From assembly GCA_032719365.1 (NCBI GenBank), contig CM064872.1, positions 53,868,891-53,932,890 on the forward strand: DNA of 64,000 nt, in the 5' to 3' direction. The notes below the pieces were generated by a model, which searched no databases, was not told the origin of the DNA, and saw only the letters and a program-made list of their open reading frames with translations. The position numbers and the translations under genes are program-made. Positions 38,269-49,830 of this stretch are shown here, piece by piece. Each line of letters opens with the position of its first letter. Positions within the stretch are counted from its first letter, which is position 1. Source of the DNA: Prinsepia uniflora (lineage: Eukaryota; Streptophyta; Magnoliopsida; Rosales; Rosaceae).

Positions 38269-41200
38269 TGACAGGTTGGGATATTCCTGAGGCAACCGAG
38301 GAGCGTACGGGACACGATTTGTCGACCGCCCCCGGAAGGGGCATCGATAGCCGCGCCCGGTCCTGCTCCCGTCTGGCAAGTCGACTGAAATACCAAAGTT
38401 ACCCTTAGTACGTGCCAGACCAGGGATAGCCACATGTGCTTACTCATGCCTCCGCCCCTCGTACAGCCTCGAACAACGCGCCACGACCTGGAGGGTCAAT
38501 AAAAACCAAAAGGTGTGAGTGGACAAAAATAAATTAGTTTAGCAAAAGCAGTTACAACAAGTGTTTTTACCCTCCGCGTAAAAACGAATGCATGCATACA
38601 AAAATCATTTCGCAATCGGTTAAGATTTTCCACATAAGAAAAACTGTGTATCAAATTTCAACATAAGGGAAAACTCGTATGAATCTCAAAATCATTTTTC
38701 CTTCCTCAACCATCGAGTCTTAGCCCGTAACCATAATCACCGGGCCGCAGCCCAAAACCACGAATCAAACCAAATGCACAACATGATCCAAAACCATCAA
38801 CCATATACCGGGCCACTGCCCAACTCAACCGAAACATCAGAAATCATCAATCAAGCACAAGTCAATCATTTTGCTGGTTATCAAGCGCGTCCGAGTCTTT
38901 AAACTCAAAACCATGCGCATAAACAGGTCTTCCCGGGATATCAACGAGTCTTTAAACTCAGAACATAATCAATAGGCCTCGGGGGTATCACAGTAACCGA
39001 GTCTTTAAACTCACGAGTCTTTAAACTCATTAAGGGCCCTCCCCCGTCATCAATTAACCGAGTCTTTAAACTCAAAACGTGCTTCAGCAATAGCACCCGG
39101 GTCTTTAAACCCAAAACAGTTTTCAACGGGTCTTTAAACCCCAAAACATTTGTCAAACACAACAACGTGGGATCCATCCCAAAATCACATTTTCCACAGC
39201 AGGACTCATGGTCCGAGTTTCCACATTCGAATTCCCAATCATACTTCACAAACATAATCAAATCACCATTACACACGGGGCATGTACGATCATACCAAAT
39301 CACTTTATTAAATCCTTTTTCATCCCCGAATTCGAATTCGCGATAATGATTCCGTAAGCCGGCATCCGGAAGCATCATCCCTAACCCAAACCAAGAATCC
39401 GCTTTATTATTTCCGAAAACCGAAATCGCGTAAATCAAAGTTACTTTTATGCCCCGAGCATTAAGCCCGAAATCACCTTTTTCAAATCCAATTAAATTCT
39501 TAAGAATCACTTCTTTCTCAAATCTCATTTTCAACACATCGAAACCACAATCATAATCACCAAAATCACGATTCAATCAGAATATACTCAAAACCCATTT
39601 TTAAAATCCTCAAAATCACAAGTCTCATTTCAATCCCCAAATTCAAACATCAACAGTGATCAAATCACAATAACTCGAAATCTCGTAAAACGTGCAAATC
39701 CGGAACGTTCTCGAAAAACGTGTCAAAATCGTAGGTCACACTCGCAAATCATAAACAACCTTCTTAAATCATTTTATACCCATTTCATATAATTTCTTTC
39801 ATTAAACCATCATTAAGCACACGAGTGACCATAGTCTCGAAATACATGTAATTTCACATGTATAGTAAAAATGCGTATAAACACGGAAATCGGAGACGTA
39901 TAAATACGGAAATCAAACTCAATCACAACTTATAATCATAATCATAAAATCATAGAAATAATTTATGCATGCATTAAATTTGAAAGCAACGTCCACTCAC
40001 ACACCAATTTTAAAGCTCGGTTTCGCGCCGCACGCGGTTTCGTAATTTTCGACATTTTCCAGAAATCCCAAATCCTATTCGAAAACACACTTTAGTGTCA
40101 CTAAGGGCTTACATAAAAACATACTAATTTCCCATAATTTTCCAGGAATTAATCGTTAATTACAAACGTAACGGAAATCTTCGGACCCTCGGAACCATAT
40201 TGAAACGGGGTCCGATAAACTCTAAATTGTTCGTCATACCGTGTAGGACAGAAGTCGTTTTGAACTCACCTTGAGAAACCGTCCCACGCGCCCTCACGCG
40301 CCGCCGCAAGCGGCTGCGCGTGAAAGCCACGTGCCAGCTACAGTGCGGTGTACATTCGTCGTTCTAACCCGGATTGCTGGTAAACAGGCCCTTTCACCCG
40401 CGACTCGACCCGATCAAATTCCTGCGAGAAACCATCCAAATTCTTCAATTGATCCCACAACTAGACTCGCAATACACTCAATTAGGGGTCTGTAATACTC
40501 ATTCAAATCGACAAGGTCTAAAACCAACTCAACTGAACTCAGATCGTACTTGAAGCTCATCATCCCAGTTCAACTCGATGTCACTGATTCCTTCAATTGA
40601 TTAGTGGGGAAGCATCGTAGACTCACCCACACGATGTCTGTGAACTCAATTTCACAAGAACTTACCTCCATGACCACGACTCCAAGCTCGGTTTTTCTGC
40701 AACTCAGTCGTGACTGTCCATGGCTCCCAGGCTTCGAGCTTCGGTCCCCTTGATCTGGATCGACTAAATGATGTCCCAGAAGACTGAATTGAGCCTTGAA
40801 TTGGCTTGGGTTGGCCTACATTTCGAGTTCAGATTTTTGAATTGCTCAAACATGATTTCGGGTTTCTTAAGCATTCCCTCACCAATTCCTCTCATTTCCT
40901 CAACTCTCAGACACACCAAATGAATCACTCTCACTCCCAATGCTCCCTGGTATCAGTATTGTGACCCAACACCCGTGGAAACCTCACTCAGACTCACTGA
41001 GTCTCTGTTTCCCGCAAACAAGCCCAGACCAATTTTAAAAATTCTTCCCGTGCTCTGCCTACACACACCCACAATCTCTTGTTTCCCACCCGACGCATAA
41101 ACAATCCCTTAGCCATTAAACAACTCATCAGCCCAATACTCCTCTCACAGGTCGTGTAGGTGGTCGATTAGGCGTGGGGAACATCCCCTGTTCTTCTATT

Positions 41201-41882
41201 TTCAGGTGCACCAGCCACGGTTTGGTTGCCCATTTCCACCGTCCACACGGCCATGTCTCCCACTAACAAGATTAAACAATCCAATAACCCTTAAACTACC
41301 ATTTAGCCCATCCAATTTGCCCCAAAAACCAACCACCCGTGCACTGGAATGTCTCCCATTAACAGGTGCTACAGTAACCGTTCAAACAGCCCTTGCGAAA
41401 TTACCATTCTGCCCTTGTGCAGAAAATTACCAAAATGCCCCTCACGCATCCATGCCCGTAACTCGGTCACCCGATGTCCGTTTTCGGCGTGCCGCCTGTC
41501 GTTGTACTCGGGGCGTCGAGACGAACATAACGGTCTTCGGGTCATATGGATATCAATTGTCAAACAAAACGTCAACTTTTTCCCTTACAACGTCCAATTT
41601 ACGATAATGCCCCTGGACTTCCACACGTCATAACTTTCACCCTGTTCGTCCGAATCGGACGTGCCACCTGTCTATGAACTCGTGACGTCCCAAACTACGT
41701 CACGGTCATCGAGCAAGGTCCATTTGACCGCCCGAATAAAAAGTCAACGTTTCACCCATGACTAGGGGCAAAACGGTCATTTTGCCACGTTCGTCCGTTT
41801 CCACCCAACTAACCACCGATTAACCCTCTTTAATCATGATTAGTTACCAATCTAATCCCGAGTTCCGGGATGGGTCGTTACA
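38269..41882 (-). mobile_element. Solo LTR D (gypsy, minus), inserted in C
   Basis: 3,614 bp. The minus strand starts TGTAACGACCCA and ends CCTGTCA. The likely duplication is CTATT / CGATT with one mismatch and one base shared with the LTR end. It has the GTGAGTGGAC (38515) and GTCCACTCAC (39991) frame and seven units of GAGTCTTTAAACTC, the reverse complement of the repeat in C. A 211-codon minus ORF (39576-38941) runs through the array and ends in repeated LSLKTR; I regard it as chance coding. Confidence 0.83.
38893..39147. repeat. Minisatellite in solo LTR D
   Basis: Seven irregularly spaced GAGTCTTTAAACTC units; the last two have GGG/CCC in place of GAG/CTC, keeping the dyad symmetry. Confidence 0.92.
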
Positions 41883-42297
41883 CGATTGACACGTTCGGAC
41901 CTAGTGAGTGGACTTTTTGTTTTCTAACCGAGCAGCCATAACTGTTTTTACTTATTTATTTATGTTTCGATATATGATTTTATGCTTTTGATATATGATT
42001 TTATGCTTATGACTTCTATATTCTTGCTTTAATTGATTGCACGTTTTTCAATATGAGTTATCGGATTTGCACGTACTTCGAGAATATGATTTCTGTTATG
42101 CTTTTGAGGATGGTTTCGGTTGGATGATTTATGTTTATACGCATTTTGTTTTACTAAAGATTTGTGATATGATTGAGATTTGAAGTGAAATTCGGGCGGA
42201 AGTCCCATTTCGATCAAACGTGATTTCGGTTTTCAAAGATTTCCAGTTTGGTTTTGGTTTTCGGATTTCGATGCATTTTTCTTATGGTTGAAAAATG

Positions 42298-42553
42298 GTT
42301 TTGGGTTTAAAGACTCAGAAAAAGAGAAAAAATCGCTGGATCTGGTTTTGAGTTTAAAGACTCGGATTGATTGACGGAGGGAGGACCTTGGATTGAGATG
42401 TTTTGAGTTTAAAGACTCGGTATATATTTTGAGTTTAAAGACTCGGTTATTGTGATACCCCCCGAGGCCTGTGATTGTGTTTTGAGTTTAAAGACTCGTT
42501 GATATCCAGAGAAGGCCTAGTTATTGTGCATGGTTTTGTGTTTAAAGACTCGG
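42298..42553. repeat. Minisatellite in solo LTR C
   Basis: Six GAGTTTAAAGACTCGG units with variable spacers. Each is an imperfect palindrome. Confidence 0.92.
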
Positions 42554-43696
42554 GCGCACTTGAGATCCAGTAAACTTGTATGATTGATGTTTTTCATTGG
42601 TTTTTCAAATGTTTTGGGCTGTGACCCGAATAACTTGATTCTTATGGATTTAGGGCCGAGTGCCCGAACTTTGATTTTGATTTCCGGTGATTTCCATGCT
42701 TATTCTCACCTCGTATAGATGGTTGTTTTTTAGATACTTGGTTATGCATGCATGTTTTAAACGGAGGGTGAACCCTGGTTTATTTCGCAAACGGTTTTCT
42801 AACACTTATTTTTAGTCCACTCACGCTTTTAATATTTTTAACACCCTCCAGGTTGTGGTGCTAGCGCCGGGGCTAACGTTGAGGCAGAGGAGGAGGCATA
42901 GAGTTTTCCCGTTGCGCGTGTAGCCAGCTCTTAGTAGGATTTTTTGTCTTATCTTGTACTGTTACTATGCTCTGTGCTACTGTTGACTAGATGTATTATA
43001 ACTTCTCCCTGGTCTGGCAAGGTATATTTCGTGGTTTTTGCGGTTATTTTAGTCCTTTGAGTTGGGTTGTCAGACGGGAGCAGGGTTCGTCCCAGTTATC
43101 GAGTTGATAATCGGGGAGGGTCCTGTCATCGGAAGTTTCAGAGATGGTGGATTAGCCTTGGGGAGGCTTATGACGCGCGTATTGAGGTGGCAACTAGGAT
43201 GGTCTATGAGTGGACATTTGCTTTTAAAATATGATGCATGCATAACTGTTTTAGATGTTTTATATATGTGATTTCTATGATTATAATTGTGGTATTTATG
43301 ATTTACGTATTTGCACGTATTTCGAGGCGTATGGTTTTATGTGGATTTATATGTGCTTGTGTTTTCAATAATAGTTTGATAGAATGGTTTTAGATTTGGG
43401 AATATGAAATCGGGCATGAGACCCATTTGATTTGGAAACTATCAGACTTTGAGTCCAGTGATTTAATGAGAAATCGGGCTGAGACCTAGTTGGTTTACAA
43501 AATCGGGCATGAGGTCAAATTGTGTTTTATAAATGTGATTTCGTGCCGGGGACCCATTTATGGATATTGGATTTATGGATTTACGATGATTTTATGGAAA
43601 GTTCGGGCATGGCCCCTTTGAGATGTTTTGAAATGGTTTTATAAGGATGTTTCCCATTTACCATCCTTAGATGAGGATATGTGGATGGTCTCCTCC

Positions 43697-43938
43697 AGAT
43701 GTCTGGGACACTAGGGAAGTCCACAGCGCATTTCCTGTGAGGGGTCATTGCACGGAGCGACTAGACCGTATAGTGACTCAGGAACAAGATTGCTATGATT
43801 AGGCGTCTGGACGTCAGACATCTGGGAAGTCAGAGATTGACTCGGAGAGACCTCGGGCAACGCGCGTTGCTTAGACCGTGAGATATGACGTCTGGGACGT
43901 CAAGCGTCTGGGACGCTAGGCATCTGGGATGCCGAGGA
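43697..43938. repeat. Irregular tandem repeat in solo LTR A
   Basis: Around eight degenerate TCTGGGA-type units, some followed by CGTC or GCTAG, between the frame motifs of this LTR. Confidence 0.75.
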
Positions 43939-44689
43939 TAGGTATTTGGTAAACATGATTTATTGGATTTATGAAATTGTATTTTTGTGTTTATGGATTT
44001 GGGCAAGGACTCACATAGACTTGGATTTGGATTTACGAATTTCGGTGTTTTGCGATTTTGGGCAGATCCCTCTTATTCTTGGATTTTTTGGTTTTGGGCT
44101 AAGACCCTAATGATTTGAGAAAAGGAAATTACTTTGGTTTTCTAAACATTTTTTATGATATTTGAATTAACTGGTTTTGTATGCATGCATAGTTTTTAAG
44201 TGAAGGGCATAAATGTCTTTTTATGAAATGTATTTTATGAAATTATTATTTTGTCCACTCATAACTTTTTAATGGTTTTTAATGCCCTTCATGTTGATAG
44301 CGGATGCGGGCTGTAGTAGAGACTGATACCTCACATTCCTCGGCTGATCCTGGCGCACTCTGAAAGCCAAATGGGGCTCAGGATTTCTGGTGATCCCTTG
44401 TCTGGCCTTTGTGTTACCTCGTGTGGCACGTGGGTTAGACGGGAGTATGGCACATCCTGCGTTAATCCCGGGGGGATTGAGATGAGTGGTGTCATATCCC
44501 TTGTCTGACATTGTTTTAGTTGAACTCTAATTTTATATAAACAAAAAGGATGATTTTAGTTATTTAGAGTTGATTGTCAGACGGGACAGGGCAAATCTCA
44601 CTATAATCCAAGGGGATTGGGATGGGTCCTGTCAAAACATCCTAATCCCAAACATCCCAATTTCGTCCTTGTTCAAATTTGGTGGTTGA

Positions 44690-45240
44690 TGAAGATGATG
44701 ACCCTAATTGATGAGGTGGTTGATCATGGGTTTGGGTTTTGGCCCGAAAAATCTGCTCCGCTATCGTTGATGTCCCCAAACTCAAAATCCCGCACAGTGT
44801 CGAATTCAACAACAAATATGTGGTTCGAAAAGTTGCTAACGACGGTGGCGTTGAGTATGTTGAGGTACTGGTTGCGTAGAGGCCTAAAAACTCTTTTAAC
44901 GGTGAGATTATGAAAGTGAGGTCATGTCCACCGAGCATGGGGTACTCGGGAACTATGGTGAAGGCAAAAGATGTGGAAATGGAGAAAGTTTTGCCATTGG
45001 TTGATTTTTTAATTTGATTGGGGATGAGTAAAAAGCATGTCCCAGAACTCTGAGAGTGTCGTTTGTGAGCTTGAACATGACATTCGGTTTGATCTCTGCA
45101 ACCCCATTTAAGGTCATGTTGGTCCCAACGCCATTGAGAGAGCGCTTGCTAAGAATTGCTGGGTTTCAGTGGAAGAGCCGAGTTTTCCAGATATGGGCTT
45201 TTGGTACTTCTATAGAGGTGCTGGGTTTGTATTTTTTGTT
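44690..45240 (-). pseudogene. L-type lectin receptor kinase fragment (lectin domain) inside T2
   Basis: Minus-strand pieces match the legume-lectin ectodomain of plant L-type lectin receptor kinases, in order: MTLNGVAEIKPNVMFKLTND, GHAFYSSPIKLKN, TSFAFTIVPEYPMLGGHDLT, FIISPLKEFLGLYA, then NHIFVVEFDTVRDFEFGDIN. Family members read closely alike at these places. At least three frameshifts separate the pieces. There is no kinase domain and nothing else of the gene. The fragment is enclosed by the two TIR arms of T2, the arrangement expected of a Pack-MULE that copied part of a host gene. Confidence 0.85.
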
Positions 45241-45599
45241 TTTGTTTTTTATTTGAATTAGGTTTGGGTATTGGTTTCATATTCGGGGAGAGAGGAGATG
45301 ATGATTGATGATTGCTTTTTTTTTTATATGATTAATGATTGATAAATATGATGTATTGGGGAAGATGATGAAGATAAAATAGCGAAATGATGAAAATGCA
45401 CTTATAATTTTGGCCAATCACTAGTTGACTGGACTAAATAATTGTCACATGTACTTTTAATAGAAAATTTGATTGAAAACCTAACAGAGGTACTGATTTG
45501 TTAATAGACATATAGTTTGCATATTAAAAGTCTAGTTTTTAGAGTTGGGATACCTTTTGATATTAACTCAATAGTTTGGGTACTTTATGTAGTTTACCC

Positions 45600-46490
45600 T
45601 TGTTATTTTATTATTATTAAATAAGGATATTAGCACATTATAATCATTATTTTATTAAATATTAGTACATTATTATTATTATTGTTATTATTATTATTAT
45701 TATTGTCTATTTGTATTAACATTGTGCTAGTAATAAATACATAACTAATTATTAATTACTAAATTATTTACCTTGTTTACATTTGAAAAACTAGGAAATT
45801 AATAAACTTTATAATATGGTGACTTCATAAAGTATTCTTGGTGCGAAATTATCAATAAAATTATGTTTTAATTTAAGAAGTTTATGTTTAAGGTTTTATA
45901 CATGTTAATCATCATCAGACCATATTATATCATATTATATCATATTATATATCATATATTTATTACATCAAAGTCCTTTTATAGTTTAATTTTTATTAGT
46001 CTTATACAACTATTATTGGATACTTAAATTTTTCCTAAAGTTGCATTAAAAATTTCCAACTTTTGGACTAAATTTTTATCATTTTTGTTAAACGTAAACA
46101 ATATTGATATCGATATATCCATCGATATATTTTCAATAGTTCCGTTGATATCTATATTTTCATCCTTGCGTGCGACTTCTTGACTTGGGTATGGGTTGGG
46201 ATATGGCCCAGTAAGATGATGAGAATGACGGTGATGAAGGGATAAGCGATGGTTTTGATGCAAATTGATTCATGACGGTTATTTTTTAGTGTTGAGTGGT
46301 GTCGTGGTTTTGAATCAGAGGTGTATGTTGCTGGAAAAAAATAATGAGAGTGGGTTAGATAATAAGATGGGAAGATTGATTCCTGGAAATAGATTTGATG
46401 TTATAATGATAATGGAGATGAAGATGGGGATTTGGGGAAAAGGAAGAAGGCTTCGAAGATGACAAAAGAAAAAAAGGGAATAAAGTAGTA
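45600..46490. other. AT-rich, no gene recognised
   Basis: Contains ATT runs (about 45674-45702), ATATC/GATAT-rich sequence (45920-46150) and no coding signal. Part from about 46144 may be the interior of a decayed T2 relative. Confidence 0.5.
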
Positions 46491-46655
46491 AAATGATGAA
46501 AATGCCCTTATAATTTTGGCTAAATCACGAGCTGATTGAACCAAAGAGTTGCCTCGTGTACTTTTAACAGAAATTTTGACGGAAAACCAAATGGATGTAC
46601 TGATTTGTTGATCGTCATATAGTTTGGGTAAGTTTTAGGTAATCCATTATATATA
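46491..46655. mobile_element. Remnant of a T2-type terminal inverted repeat
   Basis: Same order of blocks as the right arm of T2 (AATGATGAAAATGC, CTTATAATTTTGGC, GTACTGATTTGTT, CATATAGTTTG), diverged, ending in a (TA)n stretch at 46648-46664. No partner arm was found nearby. Confidence 0.6.
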
Positions 46656-46664
46656 TATATATTC

Positions 46665-48846
46665 TTGTTGAAGTAGAAAATGTTCCAACTTAGGATTACG
46701 TCTTATTCAATCACCAAGCATTACGTGTCCTCCTTTGAACTTGTAGACTAGGAGAGCAGTAGGTCATCCATTAGGGATAAACACCAATGTAGTGCTAACC
46801 TAAAGGTATTTTGACAATCAAGTCAAGAAGTGTATTCATAAAAAGTTACAGTAATGAGTAATTTTGACAGAGTAATAGTTAATAGTTAATATTAATTACA
46901 ACATTGGAAAATGTGTATCCTTTTTGTGTAGGCATTTAAAAGGGGTCTTAATGAATAGTTTTGATATGGGGTAGATGCACTTCTGTTTTGGTACTAACAC
47001 ATGTCATGTAGATGGATGGTGAGGGGAAAGTTTTGAAAATGAAAGTTGGAATCAGTCCATGTGTCTCCATGGGCGCCTCGATAGTCACGCACCGAGCATG
47101 GCTTTTGGTGTTCCTCCGAAGTCACATTGCGCACTTCATTCCTAGTTTGAGTCGTACAAGTTGAAACAACATCCTCAGCTGTTTGAGCAGATCAACGAGC
47201 CTTAACCGTGTTGAATGCACGAATTGAACAAAAAGTTGTTTGTTGAACAATGAACAACGTTCAAGAATTTCGAACAATGTCGATGAATGATGAACGAAGT
47301 ATGATGAACGAAGAACGAATGTGAGAGCTCCTCCTGAGTATTTCTCAACTCGGATCTCAATGAAAGCACTAATTTTTAAAGAAGAATTCATCCGTACTTG
47401 CAAAAATCTCCTTGCTCCCTGCAACCAGTATATGGTAAGCTATCGTTTGCTCTTATCGAGGCCACAAGGGATTATTCAACTAAGAATACTCAAATGCTTA
47501 AATCAAATTTGAGAGAGAAATCACAAGAGTTTAAGTATCATTGAATCAAATTACCTTGAAAGTGAAATGATTGTCTCTATTTATAGAGAATCCTTAGGAG
47601 CTCTGGAGCGTTCTGATTGGTCGATTGATTTTGTAATTAATAAATAATATAATTTTATTTAAATATATTATTTTAATATTTATAATAATTGTTCATTATG
47701 ATGACAATTATGATATTTTAATACTAATAATAATTTCCCATTATTAAGAATAATGACAATTAATTTTCGGAGAGAATATTAATATTTTTGAGGTTTTTAA
47801 CTTGATTAAATAATATATTTAGCTGAAAATATATTGTTTAACGTGTACGTGTTTCTGAGCCATTAATGTCATTACCAGGGCAATTTAGACATTATAGAAA
47901 TTATTAGTCACATGACAGCTCCACAATTTTTCAATGATTTATGGTTCTACAAATAAAAAAAAGAGTGAACTATCCATAATTTTAGCAACCGTCTATATAT
48001 TTTAATTTAGTGTCCCCTTACCCTGAATTTTACCTTAGTGCTTTCATTAGTTCATCAGTCTATTTTTTAAAAAGAATTCCATTAAAAAAAATTATCAATT
48101 CAATGTGTTACACGTAAAATTTTTCAATGGAATTTATTTGAAAAATAGACAGATAGACTAATAGAATTATATATATAGATAAAGTTCAAGAAGGGAGGAT
48201 TCTAATATTGAAGTTTAAGTATTATTACTACAATCATGATAAAAATTAAAAATAATTGCAACCATTTAATAAATAAATAAATAAAGACTCGTTACCCCCA
48301 TTTCCACACTCTTGTGATTTGTTTACTGTTTTACCTAATCAACAAAAGACAAAGTCCCCGTACTAATGAATATAATTTTTGTTTTAAAAAATACTAATGC
48401 ATAAAATTAGGCATGCGAATTTCTTCTTTTTCTTTTTTACTTTAATTATGACACCAATATTTATATCAACCCACCACCTGAAACCTTTTATATGTTTACG
48501 CCAAACGTCGATCGAGCTATTATTTCTTCAACCACAAGGCTAGTAGTAAAAATAAAACTTACAAACACACTACATAATAATAAGAAAAGTAGTAATAAAA
48601 CTTACAAACACACCACATAATAATAAGAAAAATGCTAACGGCAAACAATTTCTACATGAACTTGATAGTACCGCATAAATTTTATAGAGCTAAAATTATA
48701 AAGTGACAGGAAGTTAACTTAACTATATATTCGATCTGGTTTAAAAGGATCCCGCTAGAATTCTTTCGTGTGAGGATGACATAATTTAAGAGTACGTGAT
48801 CCACATTATTAATTAGGGTTTAATTAGGTAGGGAGTAGGGAGGTAG
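46665..48846. other. No gene recognised
   Basis: AT-rich intergenic sequence. A palindromic TATA-like TCTCTATTTATAGAGA is at 47574-47589, and the moderately G/C-balanced stretch 47000-47520 gives no conserved protein. It may include an unrecognised old LTR. Confidence 0.5.
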
Positions 48847-49710
48847 CTAGGCTGCAGTAATGGCAATCTTCATTCCGGATTGGCAGTGGCCTGGGAAATT
48901 GCAAATGAAGAAGTTCTGGCCTTTAGCAAGCCTGATCTGATCTTTTCCACTTCGGTAGACTTTGGCAGATGTTGGGGTTGTGCTGCATTTCTGGTACCCC
49001 GCTCTGTTCACACCCACCACATTGTGAGCACCCGGCCCGTAGTTGAAAACTATACAACACAACCATTCAATTTTATCACCAAATTGATTAGATCGGGGCT
49101 GCGGTTGATAATTATTTTATAATAAATAAAATGATAATACTTGTAGTTGTATATCAGCTGGTATACCAGGATACCTCATACCGATTTATCAAATTTTTCT
49201 TGTACATGTGTTATAATCAAAATTATTCATTTCATACATCATCATTTCAAAATCATTTACACATAATATCAACAAAATTTGAGATTATTTAGCATTTTAT
49301 ATGTTTTAGCTAAATAGACGGTTCATTATAAAGATTTTAATTGATTGTTATCAAAATGGTTAATTTATTTGATATATTTAATAACTAAACATCATGTAAT
49401 GTTGTTGATTTTTTTTATAGAAATTACGATATAATTAAAAGAATCCCAACATGGGATGCATGTATTATCTTTTAGAAATGGACATTTTGAAATATATTAA
49501 TTAGGCTCATCATGAGATACACATACCAAGTACGTCACCGGCTCTAAATTGCTTCCCTTTGGGCCAGGCAGCGACGTTGACGGTCCAACCAGCTGCATCC
49601 CCAACCGTGTAGGTTTTTGCGTCAGCTTTGTCACTGTGGATGATCAGCAAACTCAGGCATACCCCCAAAACCACCGTAACCACTGCACTGCCTCTTCCCT
49701 TGGCCGCCAT
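48847..49710 (-). CDS. Plantacyanin (basic blue copper protein), two exons, apparently intact
   Basis: Secreted type-1 copper protein of the phytocyanin family; members act in cell-wall redox and pollen-tube or reproductive processes, but the exact role is unknown. Exon 1 is 49710-49527 (donor GTATGT), exon 2 is 49049-48847 (acceptor TATAG, stop TAG), intron 477 bp; spliced length 387 nt, 128 residues, normal for plantacyanin. Residues 1-31 form a signal peptide (hydrophobic VVTVVLGVCLSLLII, cleavage after ADA). The mature part has YTVGDAAGWTV, then WPKGKQFRAGD. Copper ligands are His70, Cys111, His116 and Met121. Cys83 and Cys117 can form the usual disulfide. The intron splits a Val codon at the site usual for phytocyanins. 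No lesion is seen. Confidence 0.95.
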
Positions 49711-49830
49711 GATGTGTGTGTGTGTGAGAGAGAGCGAGAGAGAGAGAGAGAGCGAGAGAGAGAGATTGATGAGAATGAGAATGATACTTAGCGATGGGGT
49801 TCGTATTTAATGAGATTGTGTATTGGAGTC
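49711..49830 (-). promoter_or_regulatory. Plantacyanin 5' leader with CT-rich tract and possible TATA box
   Basis: Upstream of the ATG the minus strand has a long (CT)n tract (plus-strand GA repeats 49727-49763). A TATA-like CATTAAATAC is near 49802-49811, about 95 bp upstream of the start. CT-rich leaders are common in plant genes. No start site can be fixed from sequence. Confidence 0.4.

Larger units (their letters stand above)
36642..43128 (+). mobile_element. Solo LTR C (gypsy), inserted in A and holding D
   Basis: Parts 36642-38268 and 41883-43128 (about 2.87 kb) start TGTAACGACCCG and end GGTCCTGTCA. Flanks TCAGA (36637-36641) and TCGGA (43129-43133) are a target duplication with one mismatch. 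It contains the frame motifs GTGAGTGGAC (41904) and GTCCACTCAC (42815) around six GAGTTTAAAGACTCGG units. Confidence 0.85.
26198..44494 (+). mobile_element. Solo LTR A (gypsy), inserted in El1 3' LTR and holding B and C
   Basis: Parts 26198-26628, 35727-36641 and 43129-44494 form one LTR of about 2.7 kb, TGTAATGACCCG...GTGGTGTCA. It has perfect TATCC duplications at 26193-26197 and 44495-44499 and no internal region. A solo LTR bounded by its own duplication implies LTR-LTR recombination after insertion. It has the GAGTGGAC (43207-43215) and GTCCACTC (44253-44260) frame with a TCTGGGA-type array between. Confidence 0.88.
17827..44634 (+). mobile_element. El1: Ty3/gypsy (chromovirus, Tekay/Del-like) retrotransposon, itself heavily nested
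   Basis: 5' LTR 17827-19701, PBS, a decayed gag-pol, and a 3' LTR that starts at 23814 and is interrupted from 26198 to 44499 before finishing at 44634. Perfect target duplications AAACA flank it at 17822-17826 and 44635-44639. LTR ends are TGTAACAAC...CCTGTCA. Without insertions it is about 8.5 kb. The integrase C-terminus and long LTRs suit the Tekay/Del chromovirus group. Confidence 0.93.
23814..44634 (+). repeat. El1 3' LTR, interrupted by solo LTR A
   Basis: The LTR is in two parts, 23814-26197 and 44500-44634 (44495-44499 is the duplicated TATCC). The second part restores the 5' LTR sequence from TTATCC through GGTCCTGTCA. Beyond the A insertion it contains a 635-bp MITE. Without both it matches the 1,875-bp 5' LTR in length. 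Confidence 0.92.
17324..45599. mobile_element. T2: MULE-like TIR element carrying a lectin-kinase fragment, split by a 26.8-kb gypsy nest
   Basis: A TIR of roughly 260 bp starts GGATAAACTATATAAA at 17324 and recurs inverted, ending TTTACCC at 45599 (right arm about 45335-45599). Between the arms lies the complete El1 insertion with its AAACA duplication. Without it T2 is about 1.46 kb. It has no transposase, so it would be non-autonomous. Related TIR pieces occur at 46491-46655 and near 14290-14400. An exact target duplication is hard to call because both flanks are ATT-rich. Confidence 0.75.

Noticed and set aside
38941..39576. 211-codon minus-strand ORF in solo LTR D
   Set aside because: It lies wholly in LTR sequence, its C-terminal LSLKTR repeats are translation of the minisatellite, and the matching LTR C has no counterpart. 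It is chance coding.
47122..47424. 100-codon minus-strand ORF
   Set aside because: No recognisable domain, no supporting splice pattern, isolated in AT-rich DNA.
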